The position numbers and the translations under genes were made by a program. Positions 1 through 7,866 of a DNA stretch of 20,632 bases are shown piece by piece. This DNA comes from JBHYGK01 sp051859045 (GTDB taxonomy: Bacteria > Pseudomonadota > Gammaproteobacteria > Xanthomonadales > Xanthomonadaceae), in contig JBHYGK010000033.1 of assembly GCA_051859045.1 (NCBI GenBank), positions 1 to 20,632 on the forward strand, read 5' to 3'. The notes under the pieces are model-generated. The model searched no databases. It saw only the letters and a list, made by a program, of their open reading frames with translations, and was not told the origin of the DNA. Positions within the stretch are counted from its first letter, which is position 1. Each line of letters starts with the position of its first letter.

Positions 1-2246
1 CGGCGCTGGGGCTGGCGCTGGGGCTCGCCCCGGCCGGGCCGGTCGCGGCCGCCCCCGCGGCGCCCGCGGCCGCCGTGGCGCCGGCGCCGGCCCCGCTCCC
101 CGTCGATGCGGGCCTGGCGGTGCTGGTCACGCCCGACACCGTCACGATCGACCAGGTGCGCGCCGGGCGCGCGGGCCGGTTCACCCCGCTCGACGGCGAT
201 GCGCTGGGCCTGCGCCCGCGCGCCGACCAGCGCACCTGGCTGCGCGTGCCGGTGCCGCCCGCCGCGGCGGGGAGCGCAGCGCGGGTGCTGGTGTTCGACC
301 GCATCGCGATCGACCGCGTGGCCCTGCACGGCACCGACGGCTCGCTCGAGGTGCGCGGCTTCTACGCCCCGCCCGCCGACGAGCCGCTGTTCCCCGGGTT
401 GTTCGCGTTCCCGCTGGCGCCCGGCGAGGCCGGGCCGCTGCTGCTCGAGATCGAGGGCGAGGTGTATTCCACCCTGCGCCCGCGGATCGTGGACGCGGCG
501 CGCCACGCCGCCGACGACCGCGGCTACGCGCTGCTGTTCGCCGCGGTCTACACCGCGCTGGCGGTCGTGGCGATGAGCGCGCTGTCGCTGTACGTCGCCC
601 TGCGCGACCGCCTGCAGCTGGTGTTCGTCGGCTTCGCGCTGGCGGCGCTGGCCCTGCTGGCCATCCACAACGGCCACCTGCTGGCGCTGCCCGGCTTCGG
701 CTGGCTCGCCGGGGCCGGCGCGCGCGGCGTGCTGCTGGCGGCCAACCTGTTCGCGCTGGCCGCGCTGCTGCTGGCGCGCGAGTTCGCCGGCGTCGCCCGC
801 GCCACGCCGCGGCTGGAGGCCGTGCAGCGCCTGCTGGGCCTCGGCCTGCTGGGCTTGGCGATGCTGGCGGCGTTCGCGCCGGGCCCGTGGCTGCATGCGC
901 TGCACCTATCCTCGGGCCTCGCGTGGATGCTGGTGATCGGCTGCAGCTTGGCCAGCGCGTGGGCCGCCTGGCGCGGCGGCGGCGGCGGTCCGGCGCGCGC
1001 GCTGCTGGTGGTCTGGGGCGTGCTGTGGATCGCGGTCGCGCCGCGCGTGCTGGCCAGCGTCGGGCTGGTGCCGGCGGTGCCCGCGACCATGCTCGCCTTC
1101 CAGCCGGTGCTGGCCTGCGGCGCGTTCCTGCTGTCGATCGCGATGGCCGGCCGGGTCATGGAGTTCCGCCAGCAGCGCGACCGCTCGCGGCTGGCCAAGG
1201 AGCAGTCCGACGCCAGCCTGCTGGTGGAGCAGGGGCGCCGCCGCTTCGTCGAGGGCATCCACTCCGGCCTGCGCGGCGCGCCAAGCGGCGACCTGGAGTG
1301 GATGGCGTTCCGCCGCCTGCTCGAGGGCCTCAAGCCGCTGATCCCGCAGCGCGGCGCCGCGGTGATCGCGTTCGGCTACCACGGCCTGGACCTGCTGATC
1401 ACCGAACCGCTCACCGGCAAGGACCGCTTCTCGCGCCTGCTCGGCCTGCGCGGCGGCACCCTCAAGGGCATCTGCCGCTCGCGCGCGAACGTGCAGCTGC
1501 GCATCGACCTGCCCGCCGACGCCGGCACCCGCGGCGGCCTGTTCGCGGTGATCCCGCTGCCGATCGGGCGCCCGGGCTGGGGCGCGCTGCTGATCGAGCG
1601 CGCGCTGTGGGAGGGCTTCGACCCCGAGGAGCTGCAGCTGGCCGCCGAGTTCGCCGGCATGGCCACCGCGGCCTGCGACGAGAACGCCCAGGCGCTCGAC
1701 CTCAAGCGCAAGGCCGAGCTCGACGCGCTGACCGGCGCGCTGAACCGGCGCGCCATCGACGCCGCCACCCAGGAGCAGTTCCGCCGCTGCCGCGAGGGGC
1801 GGATGCCGATGTCGGTGCTGTTCGTCGACCTCGACCACTTCAAGCGCGTCAACGACACCCGCGGCCACGCGGTCGGCGACCAGTGCCTGCGCGAGCTCAG
1901 CGAGGCCATCCGCCAGCACCTCGGCCCCGAGGACCTGTTCGGGCGCTACGGCGGCGAGGAGTTCATCGTGCTGCTGCCCAACCGCACCGGCGAGCAGGCC
2001 CGGGCGGTGGGCGAGCGCCTGCGCGCGGCGGTCGAGGCGCTCGAGATCGAGACCGACGGCCCGGTGCTCAAGCTCACCGCCAGCATCGGCGTGGGCAGCC
2101 GCCTGGCCGACGAGGTGGCCCCGCAGGCGATGGTCGAGCGCGCCGACAAGGCGCTCTACGCCGCCAAGCGCGCGGGCCGCAACCAGGTCCAGGTGGCCAC
2201 CCACCACGGCGCCGGGCGCGAGCACCTGGGCTCGCTGCCGTTCTGA
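1..2246 (+). CDS. 7TMR-DISM/GAF-like/GGDEF diguanylate cyclase (5' partial)
   Basis: Membrane-bound diguanylate cyclase predicted to make cyclic-di-GMP from two GTP. The frame is open to the left edge. Before the GTG at 75 it encodes a hydrophobic Ala/Leu/Gly stretch (from base 3) like a signal peptide core, so the true start lies outside the window. Next come an extracytoplasmic beta-rich domain (about nt 100-520, resembling 7TMR-DISMED2), about seven hydrophobic helices (about nt 525-1160), a GAF-like cytoplasmic segment (about nt 1240-1670) and a GGDEF domain opened by DALTGALNRR. The active site GGEEF (nt 1950-1964) is intact, so catalysis is expected. The inhibitory I-site RxxD has lost its Arg (GPED before LFGRYGGEEF), so product feedback inhibition is probably absent. 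The gene converges on parA with 12 bases between stop codons. Class is certain; the input signal is unknown. Confidence 0.92.
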   Translation, partial: ALGLALGLAPAGPVAAAPAAPAAAVAPAPAPLPVDAGLAVLVTPDTVTIDQVRAGRAGRFTPLDGDALGLRPRADQRTWLRVPVPPAAAGSAARVLVFDRIAIDRVALHGTDGSLEVRGFYAPPADEPLFPGLFAFPLAPGEAGPLLLEIEGEVYSTLRPRIVDAARHAADDRGYALLFAAVYTALAVVAMSALSLYVALRDRLQLVFVGFALAALALLAIHNGHLLALPGFGWLAGAGARGVLLAANLFALAALLLAREFAGVARATPRLEAVQRLLGLGLLGLAMLAAFAPGPWLHALHLSSGLAWMLVIGCSLASAWAAWRGGGGGPARALLVVWGVLWIAVAPRVLASVGLVPAVPATMLAFQPVLACGAFLLSIAMAGRVMEFRQQRDRSRLAKEQSDASLLVEQGRRRFVEGIHSGLRGAPSGDLEWMAFRRLLEGLKPLIPQRGAAVIAFGYHGLDLLITEPLTGKDRFSRLLGLRGGTLKGICRSRANVQLRIDLPADAGTRGGLFAVIPLPIGRPGWGALLIERALWEGFDPEELQLAAEFAGMATAACDENAQALDLKRKAELDALTGALNRRAIDAATQEQFRRCREGRMPMSVLFVDLDHFKRVNDTRGHAVGDQCLRELSEAIRQHLGPEDLFGRYGGEEFIVLLPNRTGEQARAVGERLRAAVEALEIETDGPVLKLTASIGVGSRLADEVAPQAMVERADKALYAAKRAGRNQVQVATHHGAGREHLGSLPF

Positions 2247-2262
2247 GCCGCGCGCGGCTCAG
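2243..2262. terminator. Perfect 20-bp palindrome over two convergent stop codons
   Basis: CTGAGCCGCGCGCGGCTCAG reads the same on both strands. It contains the TGA of the diguanylate cyclase (2244-2246) and the TGA of parA (2261-2259, minus). In RNA it would fold as a 9-10 bp GC hairpin in either direction. There is no U-tract, so it is not a canonical intrinsic terminator. A role as a bidirectional terminator or 3'-end stabiliser is inferred from its position. Confidence 0.55.
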
Positions 2263-3014
2263 GCCGCGGGGCGCGCCATCCCGTAGTCGTCGAGCAGCTC
2301 GTCGCACAGCCGCTCCCACTCCGCGGCCACCAGCGTGTTGCTCGGGTTGCGCCACACCGGGCGGCCGGCGGCCAGCGCGTCGGCCACCGCGACCGCGCGG
2401 CGCAGGTAGGGCTGGCGCACCTTGAACTGCTCGCTGAGCCGCTGGGTGATGCGGCGGTGCTGGCCGGCGCGCGCGTTGACGGCGTTGATGACGAAGTCGG
2501 CCGGGGCGAGGCCCGGGTTCATGTGCTCGCCCACCGACACCGCCTCGGCGAGCAGCGAGGACACGCCGTCCACCGCGTAGCTCTCGGGCTGCAGCGGGAT
2601 CAGCAGGCGCTGCGCGCTGGCGATCGCGGCGGTGAGGCGCAGGCCCAGCGCGGGCGCGGTGTCGACGACCACCAGGTCGTACTGCCTGGCGAAGGCCTTG
2701 AGCCGGCCGATCGCCTCGAAGGCGGCCGAGAGCTGGCCGCGGTCGGTGGCGTTGAGGGCCGGCGAGGCGCCGAGCAGGTCGATGTTGGGATCGCGGGTGG
2801 CCATCGGCACCGGCGGGGCGTCGCCGGCGAACAGGCCGTCGGCGCTGGAGCCGACGCGCACCTTGGTGCGGTCGCCCAGGGTGGCGGTGAGGTTGGCCTG
2901 GGCGTCGAGGTCGACCGCCAGCACGCGGCCGCGCTCGGCGGCGCGGAACACCAGGTGGGCGGCCAGCGAGGTCTTGCCGACCCCGCCCTTGTGGTTGGCG
3001 ATGGCCACGAGCAT
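2259..3014 (-). CDS. Orphan ParA-family ATPase
   Basis: A 251-residue ParA/MinD-superfamily P-loop ATPase, the family that positions DNA, plasmids or protein cargo by ATP-dependent binding to the nucleoid. The deviant Walker A KGGVGKTS lies at residues 9-16 with both diagnostic lysines. VDLDAQANLT follows near residue 38 (Walker A' region), and YDLVVVDTAPALG near residue 112 is Walker B. The start is supported by GGGGGAG five bases before the ATG. No parB, parS-like repeat or partition partner is visible nearby, so this is unlikely to be the chromosome-segregation ParA. It may serve another cargo. It lies 55 bases downstream of the thioesterase in the same direction, separated by a small 6-bp hairpin (3034-3049), so co-transcription with the pump operon is possible but uncertain. 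Confidence 0.9.
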   Translation of the reverse strand: MLVAIANHKGGVGKTSLAAHLVFRAAERGRVLAVDLDAQANLTATLGDRTKVRVGSSADGLFAGDAPPVPMATRDPNIDLLGASPALNATDRGQLSAAFEAIGRLKAFARQYDLVVVDTAPALGLRLTAAIASAQRLLIPLQPESYAVDGVSSLLAEAVSVGEHMNPGLAPADFVINAVNARAGQHRRITQRLSEQFKVRQPYLRRAVAVADALAAGRPVWRNPSNTLVAAEWERLCDELLDDYGMARPAA

Positions 3015-3033
3015 GCGGACTCCCCCCAGCGGC

Positions 3034-3049
3034 GCCGGTCCCCACCGGC
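3034..3049. terminator. Small inverted repeat between thioesterase and parA
   Basis: GCCGGT-cccc-ACCGGC forms a 6-bp stem with a 4-base loop in the 55-base gap. It could be a weak terminator or attenuator of the efflux operon before parA. There is no U-tract, and support is positional only. Confidence 0.25.
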
Positions 3050-3069
3050 CGTGCCCGAGTGTCGCAGGT

Positions 3070-3651
3070 TCAGCCGGGACCGCGCGAGGCCTCGGGGTCG
3101 GCCGCGCGGATCCGCGCCACCAGCGCCCGCTCGGCCTCCCGCCAGGCCTCGACGTCGGGGGTGAGCGGCCGGGCCAGCATCGCCGCGGCCTCGTCGCGGC
3201 GCGCGGGGTCGAAGGCCTCGAGGTAGTCGGCGGTGGCGACCAGCCCGCTGCGCGCCACCGCGCCGCCCTTCATCAGGCCGGCCGCGTGCAGCACGCCCTC
3301 GCGGCGGAACTCGATCGCCATGTAGTTCCAGCGCGCGTCCGAGCACAGCCAGCGGAAGTGCAGCTCGTAGCGCTGGAACGGGTCGAGCCCGCGGCGGAAG
3401 TGCATCAGCACCCCGCCCGCCATCGGCCGCCAGCGCCGCCGCAGCAGCGCGCGCAGGAAGCCGGTGCGGGCGAAGAACTCCACCAGGCCCAGGTCCACCA
3501 CGGTCAGGTAGCGGCCGTTGTTCATGTGCCGGTTGACGTCGAGGTCGTTGGGCAGCACCCGCCAGTGCTGCACGACCGTGGCGTCGAGCGGCAGCGGGCC
3601 GCGCAGCCTCGCCATCAGCAGGGTCCAGAGCAGGCGCAGGTAGAGGCTCAC
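3070..3651 (-). CDS. Hotdog-fold acyl-CoA thioesterase-like protein (4HBT_2 type)
   Basis: A 193-residue protein with the hotdog-fold signature DVNRHMNNGRYL near residues 38-49, followed by a long helix (VDLGLVEFF). This matches the 4HBT_2/THEM6-like thioesterase group, which hydrolyses acyl-CoA or related thioesters; the substrate cannot be told. An N-terminal hydrophobic segment (LYLRLLWTLLMARL) could associate with the membrane. The start is the GTG at 3651, which overlaps the TGA of the RND gene by four bases (GTGA, 3648-3651). That implies translational coupling to the pump. Much longer open frames run through here but switch to Arg/Ala/Pro-rich shadow sequence upstream of this point. 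A thioesterase tied to an efflux pump is a reasonable hint that the pump or its neighbours deal with fatty or acyl compounds, but that is inference. Confidence 0.85.
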   Translation of the reverse strand: MSLYLRLLWTLLMARLRGPLPLDATVVQHWRVLPNDLDVNRHMNNGRYLTVVDLGLVEFFARTGFLRALLRRRWRPMAGGVLMHFRRGLDPFQRYELHFRWLCSDARWNYMAIEFRREGVLHAAGLMKGGAVARSGLVATADYLEAFDPARRDEAAAMLARPLTPDVEAWREAERALVARIRAADPEASRGPG

Positions 3652-6600
3652 GCGGCGGCCTCCGCGCCGGCGTCGCGCGGCGCGATCGCGGGCGGCAGCA
3701 GCTTGTACATCACCGGGGTCACGATGCGCGCGAGCAGGGTGGAGCTGAGCAGGCCGCCGATCAGCACGATCGCCACCGGCGCGTACAGCGCCGAGCCGCT
3801 CAGCGCCAGCGGCAGCAGGCCGCCGATCGCGGTCACCGAGGTCAGCAGCACCGGCAGGAAGCGCTGCTCGCCGGCGCGCTCGATGGCCTCGTCCAGCGCC
3901 ACGCCCTCGCGGCGGAGCTGGTTGGTGAAGTCCACCAGCAGCAGCGAGTTCTTGATCTCCACGCCGATCAGCGCGACGAAGCCGATGATCGCCATGTAGC
4001 TCAGCGGATAGCCGGTCAGGAACAGCGCCACCAGGGCGCCGATCAGCCCGAACGGCACCACGCCGGCCACGATCAGGGTCGAGCGGAAGCTGCCGAACTC
4101 CAGCACCAGCACCGCGAGGATGCCGAAGGCCGCGATGATCGCCGCGGTGCCGAGGCCGCCGAGGCTGCGCGCCGCGGCCTCGGCCTCGCCGCCGGCGACG
4201 ATGCGGTAGCCCTCGGGCAGGTCGACCGCTTCGAGCGCGGCGTAGGCCGCGGCCGAGACGCCGCCGCTGACCGCCGCGCGGTCGATGCGCGCGGTCACCG
4301 ACACCATCCGCTCGCGGTCCAGGCGCTGGATCTGCGGCGGGCCCGACGTCAGCCGCGGCGCGGCGAGCTGGGCGAACGGGATCGCCGCGCCGGTCGTGCG
4401 GCTGGTGAAGTACAGCTCGTCGAGCAGGTCGATCCGCGGATGCCCGTCGTTGGGCAGGCGCAGCACCACCGGGTACGCGTCGCCGCGCTCGTCGCGGTAG
4501 CTCGCCGCCTCCAGGCCCGCCACCGCCAGCCGGGTGGCGCGGTCGAGGTCGAGGCTGCGCACGCCCAGCAGGCCGGCCTCCTCGCGGTCGAAGCCCAGGT
4601 CGAGGTCGATCCGCGGCAGCCGCAGCGGGTTCTCGATGTCGCGCACGCCGGGCACGCCGGCGAGCGCGCGCTCCACCTCGGCCGCCAGGCCCTGCAGGCG
4701 CTGCAGGTCGGGGCCGATGATGCGCACCGCGATCGGCGCCTCCAGCGGCGGGCCGTTCTGGAACTGCTCCACCGTGATCATCGCGTCGGGGTAGCGCTCC
4801 AGCCGCGTGCGCAGGTCCTCGAGCACGGCCTCGGAGTCGGCGTTGCGCCAGGCGTCCAGGCCCACGAACACCTCGGCCACCGTGGTCGTGGTCTCGGTGG
4901 GGAAGACGTTGTAGTAGATGAAGGGGTTGCCGCGGCCGAGGTTGGCCATCCGGTGCACCACGCCCGGCGTCGCCTCGAGTTCGGCCTCGACCACGCGCAG
5001 CGCGCGGTCGGTGCCCGCCAGCGAGCTGCCCTCGGCGGCCTGCACCCGGACCAGGAACTGCGGCTTGTCGGCGGCGGGGAACAGCGAGAAGCCCAGCAGC
5101 GGCACCAGCGCCAGCGAGGCCAGCACCACGCCGCCCGCCAGCGCCAGCGTGCGCCGGGGGCTGGCCAGCGCGCGGTGCATCACCGGCTGGTAGAAGCGGT
5201 GGATCAGGCGCTTGGTGGCGCGCAGCGCGGCGTTGCCCTCGGGGTCCTCGTGGCGCGGCAGCAGCCGGCTGGCGAGGAAGGGGATGATGGTGAAGGCCAC
5301 CACCAGCGAGCTCAGCACCGTCAGCACCACCGCCAGCGGCAGGCCGCGGGTGAACTTGCCCGAGCCCTCGGGCAGGTTGAGCAGCGGCAGGAAGGCCAGC
5401 ACCAGCACCGCGGTGCAGCCCAGCACCGCGAGCGCGATCTGGTCGGTGGCCTTGATCGCGGCCTCGACCCGGCCGTAGCCCTCGCGCAGGTAGCGCGCGA
5501 TGTTCTCCACCACCACGATGGCGTCGTCCACCAGCAGGCCCAGCGCGACGACGAAGCCCGCGATCGAGATCTGGTTGAGCGAGAAGCCCAGCGCCCACAG
5601 GCCCGCGATGCCCATCGCCAGCGACAGCGGGATCGCCACCATGACGATGCCCGCCGAGCGCCAGCCCAGCGGCAGCAGGGTCAGCGACACCAGCGCCAGC
5701 GCGATGCCGAAGTCGATGCCGAGCCGCGTGAGCCGGGTGGCGACGTTGTCGGCCTGGCGGAAGCCGAGCTCCAGCCGCACGCCCTCGGGCAGGGTGGCGC
5801 GGAAGGCCTCGAGCCGGGCATCGATGGCGGCCTGCACCGCGAAGATGCTGAAGCCGTCCTTCATGTTGGCGGTGACGAAGGCCGCGCGCTCGCCGTTGTA
5901 GCGCGCCAGGTGGCGCGGCTCCTCGACGTCCCAGGCCACCTCGGCCACGTCGCGCAGGCGCACCGGGCGGCCGTCGCGCTCGGCCACCACGGTGTCGGCG
6001 ACCTCCTCGACCGAGCCGTAGTCGCCGGTGCCCTGCAGCGTGTAGCGGCGCTCGCCGACCTCGACCGCGCCGCCGGGCACGCTGGTGCCCTCGCCCTGCA
6101 CGGCCTCGCTGATCGTGCCCAGGTCGAGCCCGAGCGCCGCGATCCGCGGCAGGTCCAGCGCCACCCGCACCTCGGGGCGCGGATAGCCCCAGGACTCGGC
6201 GCGGCGGATGCCGGGCACGGTCTCGATGGACTCCTCGAGGTCCTCGGCCAGGCGCGTGAGCGCCACCGGGTCGAGGTCGGGGGAGACGATCGCGGCCTGC
6301 ACGATGTTCACCAGGCCCGGGTTGGCCTTGCGGAAGTCGATCGAGGCGATGTCCTGCGGCAGCTCGCCGCGCAGCGCGTTGACCTCGCGCACGACCTCGT
6401 CGTACTTGCGGTCGGGATCGGTGGTCCACTCGAACTGCACGCGGATCACGGCCAGGCCGCTCTCGGAGGTCGAGCGGATCTCGCGCACGTCGTCGAGCTC
6501 GGCGATCGCGTCCTCGATCGGGTCGACCGCCAGCCGCTCGACGTCGAGCGGGTCGGCGCCCGGGAACACCACGATGATCGTGGTGAGCGGGATCGGGAAG

Positions 6601-6716
6601 GTGGGGTCCTCCTGGCGCGGGATGGCCAGGAAGGCGTAGGCGCCGAGGGCGATCAGCAGCGCGAACACCACGCTGGTGAACGGCCACTGGCGGACGGCGA
6701 AGCTCCACGGGCGCAT
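3648..6716 (-). CDS. RND efflux transporter, permease subunit (AcrB/HAE1-like)
   Basis: Inner-membrane proton-driven pump of the RND superfamily, 1022 residues, close to the usual 1020-1050. One N-terminal membrane helix (about residues 12-32) is followed by a large periplasmic loop, helices 2-6 from about 335, a second loop (about 550-850) and the final helices to about 1010. The proton-relay residues are present: D397-D398 in GLLVDDAIVVVEN and K922 in GVEIKNSLLLVDF, the counterparts of AcrB D407/D408/K940. The ATG at 6716 begins MRPWSFAVRQWPF, a typical RND start, 11 bases after the fusion-protein stop. No outer-membrane channel gene is present, so a TolC-like protein elsewhere must complete the complex. 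Substrate is not predictable. Expression is probably repressed by the divergent TetR gene. Confidence 0.95.
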   Translation of the reverse strand: MRPWSFAVRQWPFTSVVFALLIALGAYAFLAIPRQEDPTFPIPLTTIIVVFPGADPLDVERLAVDPIEDAIAELDDVREIRSTSESGLAVIRVQFEWTTDPDRKYDEVVREVNALRGELPQDIASIDFRKANPGLVNIVQAAIVSPDLDPVALTRLAEDLEESIETVPGIRRAESWGYPRPEVRVALDLPRIAALGLDLGTISEAVQGEGTSVPGGAVEVGERRYTLQGTGDYGSVEEVADTVVAERDGRPVRLRDVAEVAWDVEEPRHLARYNGERAAFVTANMKDGFSIFAVQAAIDARLEAFRATLPEGVRLELGFRQADNVATRLTRLGIDFGIALALVSLTLLPLGWRSAGIVMVAIPLSLAMGIAGLWALGFSLNQISIAGFVVALGLLVDDAIVVVENIARYLREGYGRVEAAIKATDQIALAVLGCTAVLVLAFLPLLNLPEGSGKFTRGLPLAVVLTVLSSLVVAFTIIPFLASRLLPRHEDPEGNAALRATKRLIHRFYQPVMHRALASPRRTLALAGGVVLASLALVPLLGFSLFPAADKPQFLVRVQAAEGSSLAGTDRALRVVEAELEATPGVVHRMANLGRGNPFIYYNVFPTETTTTVAEVFVGLDAWRNADSEAVLEDLRTRLERYPDAMITVEQFQNGPPLEAPIAVRIIGPDLQRLQGLAAEVERALAGVPGVRDIENPLRLPRIDLDLGFDREEAGLLGVRSLDLDRATRLAVAGLEAASYRDERGDAYPVVLRLPNDGHPRIDLLDELYFTSRTTGAAIPFAQLAAPRLTSGPPQIQRLDRERMVSVTARIDRAAVSGGVSAAAYAALEAVDLPEGYRIVAGGEAEAAARSLGGLGTAAIIAAFGILAVLVLEFGSFRSTLIVAGVVPFGLIGALVALFLTGYPLSYMAIIGFVALIGVEIKNSLLLVDFTNQLRREGVALDEAIERAGEQRFLPVLLTSVTAIGGLLPLALSGSALYAPVAIVLIGGLLSSTLLARIVTPVMYKLLPPAIAPRDAGAEAAA

Positions 6717-6727
6717 GCGGGCGGGCC

Positions 6728-7801
6728 TCAGCGGGCGTCGGCGGCGGGCGGCGCGGCGGCGGCCGCGGCCTCGCCCTCGTCGAGCCAGGCGCCGCCGCCG
6801 ACCACCACCGCCTCGTCGCCGGCCAGCCCGTCGAGCACCTCGACGTGGCCGTCGCGGACCTCGCCGATCGCCAGCGCGCGCCGGCGCGCGCGGCCGTCCT
6901 CGAGCACGAACACCTCGGCGCGCCCGGCCTCGGCCGCCAGCAGGGCCTCCACCGGCACGCCCAGGCCGCCGGCGGCGGCCACCTCGATCCGCGCGCGCGC
7001 CACCAGGCCGCTGCGCAGCGGGGCGTCGCCGACCGGCGCGAGCCGCAGCTCGACCGCGATCGCGCCGCTGGCCGCGCTGGCGGCCGCGCCGATGCGCTCG
7101 ACCCGGGCCGCGAACACCCGGCCCGGCAGCGCGTCCAGCGTCACCTCGGCCGCGGCGCCGGGGGCGATCGCCAGCGCGTCGCGGTCGGCCACCTCCACCC
7201 GCAGGCGCCAGGCCTGGCCCTCGCCGGACACGCGCAGCACCGGCTGGCCCGCGGCGACCACTTCGCCGGGCTCGGCCAGCCGGGCCAGCACGCGGCCGTC
7301 GGCGGCGGCGACGATCTCGCCGTAGCGGCGCTGGAAGTCGGCCGCGCGCAGGTCGGCCTCGGCGACCTCGCGCTGGGTCGCGGCGTTGTCGACCGCCTCG
7401 CGGGCCACCAGCTGGCGGTCGACCAGCTCGCGCGCGCGGGCGAGGTCGCGCCCGGCCTTCTCGACCTGCTCGCGGGCGCGGGCCACCTGGGCGTCCAGCG
7501 CCGCGGCGTCGAGCCGGGCCAGCACCTGGCCGGCGCGCACGTCGTCGCCGAGGTCGACCGCGATGGTGGCGACCACGCCGCCCGACGCGAAGCCGAGGCT
7601 GGCCTCGTCGGCGGCCTCGAGCCGGCCGATGCCGCGCGCGGCGCGCAGCGTCGCCAACGGGACCGGGCGGCCCAGCGTCACCGGGGTCGGGTCGGCGGCG
7701 GGCGCGGTGGGCGCGGGCGTGGCGGAGGCGTCGGTCGCGGCGTCGCCGCAGCCGGCGAGCATCAGGCAGGCCGCGAGGGCGGACGGGAGGGCAGGGCGCA
7801 T
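6728..7801 (-). CDS. RND efflux membrane-fusion protein (periplasmic adaptor lipoprotein)
   Basis: A 357-residue HlyD/AcrA-type adaptor that links the RND pump to an outer-membrane channel. The N-terminus is a lipoprotein signal peptide ending LMLAGC, with the lipidated Cys at residue 18, so it is anchored in a membrane facing the periplasm. A barrel-sandwich half (about 45-95), an alpha-helical hairpin rich in Ala/Arg/Glu (about 95-165), the second lipoyl half with DGRVLARLAEPGEVV, and beta-barrel and membrane-proximal regions follow in the usual order. The start at 7801 was chosen because it gives a clean lipoprotein signal. A longer in-frame start at 7876 would place coding sequence across the operators and into the start of the divergent tetR. 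First gene of the efflux operon. Confidence 0.93.
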   Translation of the reverse strand: MRPALPSALAACLMLAGCGDAATDASATPAPTAPAADPTPVTLGRPVPLATLRAARGIGRLEAADEASLGFASGGVVATIAVDLGDDVRAGQVLARLDAAALDAQVARAREQVEKAGRDLARARELVDRQLVAREAVDNAATQREVAEADLRAADFQRRYGEIVAAADGRVLARLAEPGEVVAAGQPVLRVSGEGQAWRLRVEVADRDALAIAPGAAAEVTLDALPGRVFAARVERIGAAASAASGAIAVELRLAPVGDAPLRSGLVARARIEVAAAGGLGVPVEALLAAEAGRAEVFVLEDGRARRRALAIGEVRDGHVEVLDGLAGDEAVVVGGGAWLDEGEAAAAAAPPAADAR

Positions 7802-7824
7802 GGGGGCGGCTCGGAAGGGAGGGG

Positions 7825-7865
7825 TGTGGACAGTGCCCACATCCACAGTGTGTACACTGCCCACA
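7825..7865. promoter_or_regulatory. Two tandem palindromic operators for the divergent TetR regulator
   Basis: Two related 17-bp imperfect palindromes lie between the divergent efflux operon and the tetR gene: TGTGGACAGTGCCCACA (7825-7841) and TGTGTACACTGCCCACA (7849-7865). Their starts are 24 bases apart, and they share TGTG..CA.TG.CCACA. A 14-base inverted repeat, CAGTGT-GT-ACACTG (7846-7859), lies over the second. The second box ends one base before the tetR ATG, so it would cover its transcription start or translation start region. The pattern fits two TetR dimers repressing both directions. The repeats are seen; binding by this regulator is inferred. Confidence 0.7.
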
Positions 7866-7866
7866 C

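Noticed and set aside
2074..3045. Alternative minus-strand frame of 323 residues over parA.
   Set aside because: Arg/Pro/Gly-rich shadow; the 251-residue frame has the full ParA signature set.
3652..6708. Minus-strand frame continuing upstream of the thioesterase, suggesting a 1212-residue fusion.
   Set aside because: It is the RND gene read in a wrong frame. The hotdog protein starts at the GTG that overlaps the RND stop.
4440..7325. A 961-codon plus-strand open frame antisense to the RND pump and fusion protein, and a second one (6676-7866) leading into tetR.
   Set aside because: Composition is His/Gln/Arg/Ala-rich shadow of GC-rich codons, with no domain. The opposite strand encodes clear RND and MFP proteins with all motifs.
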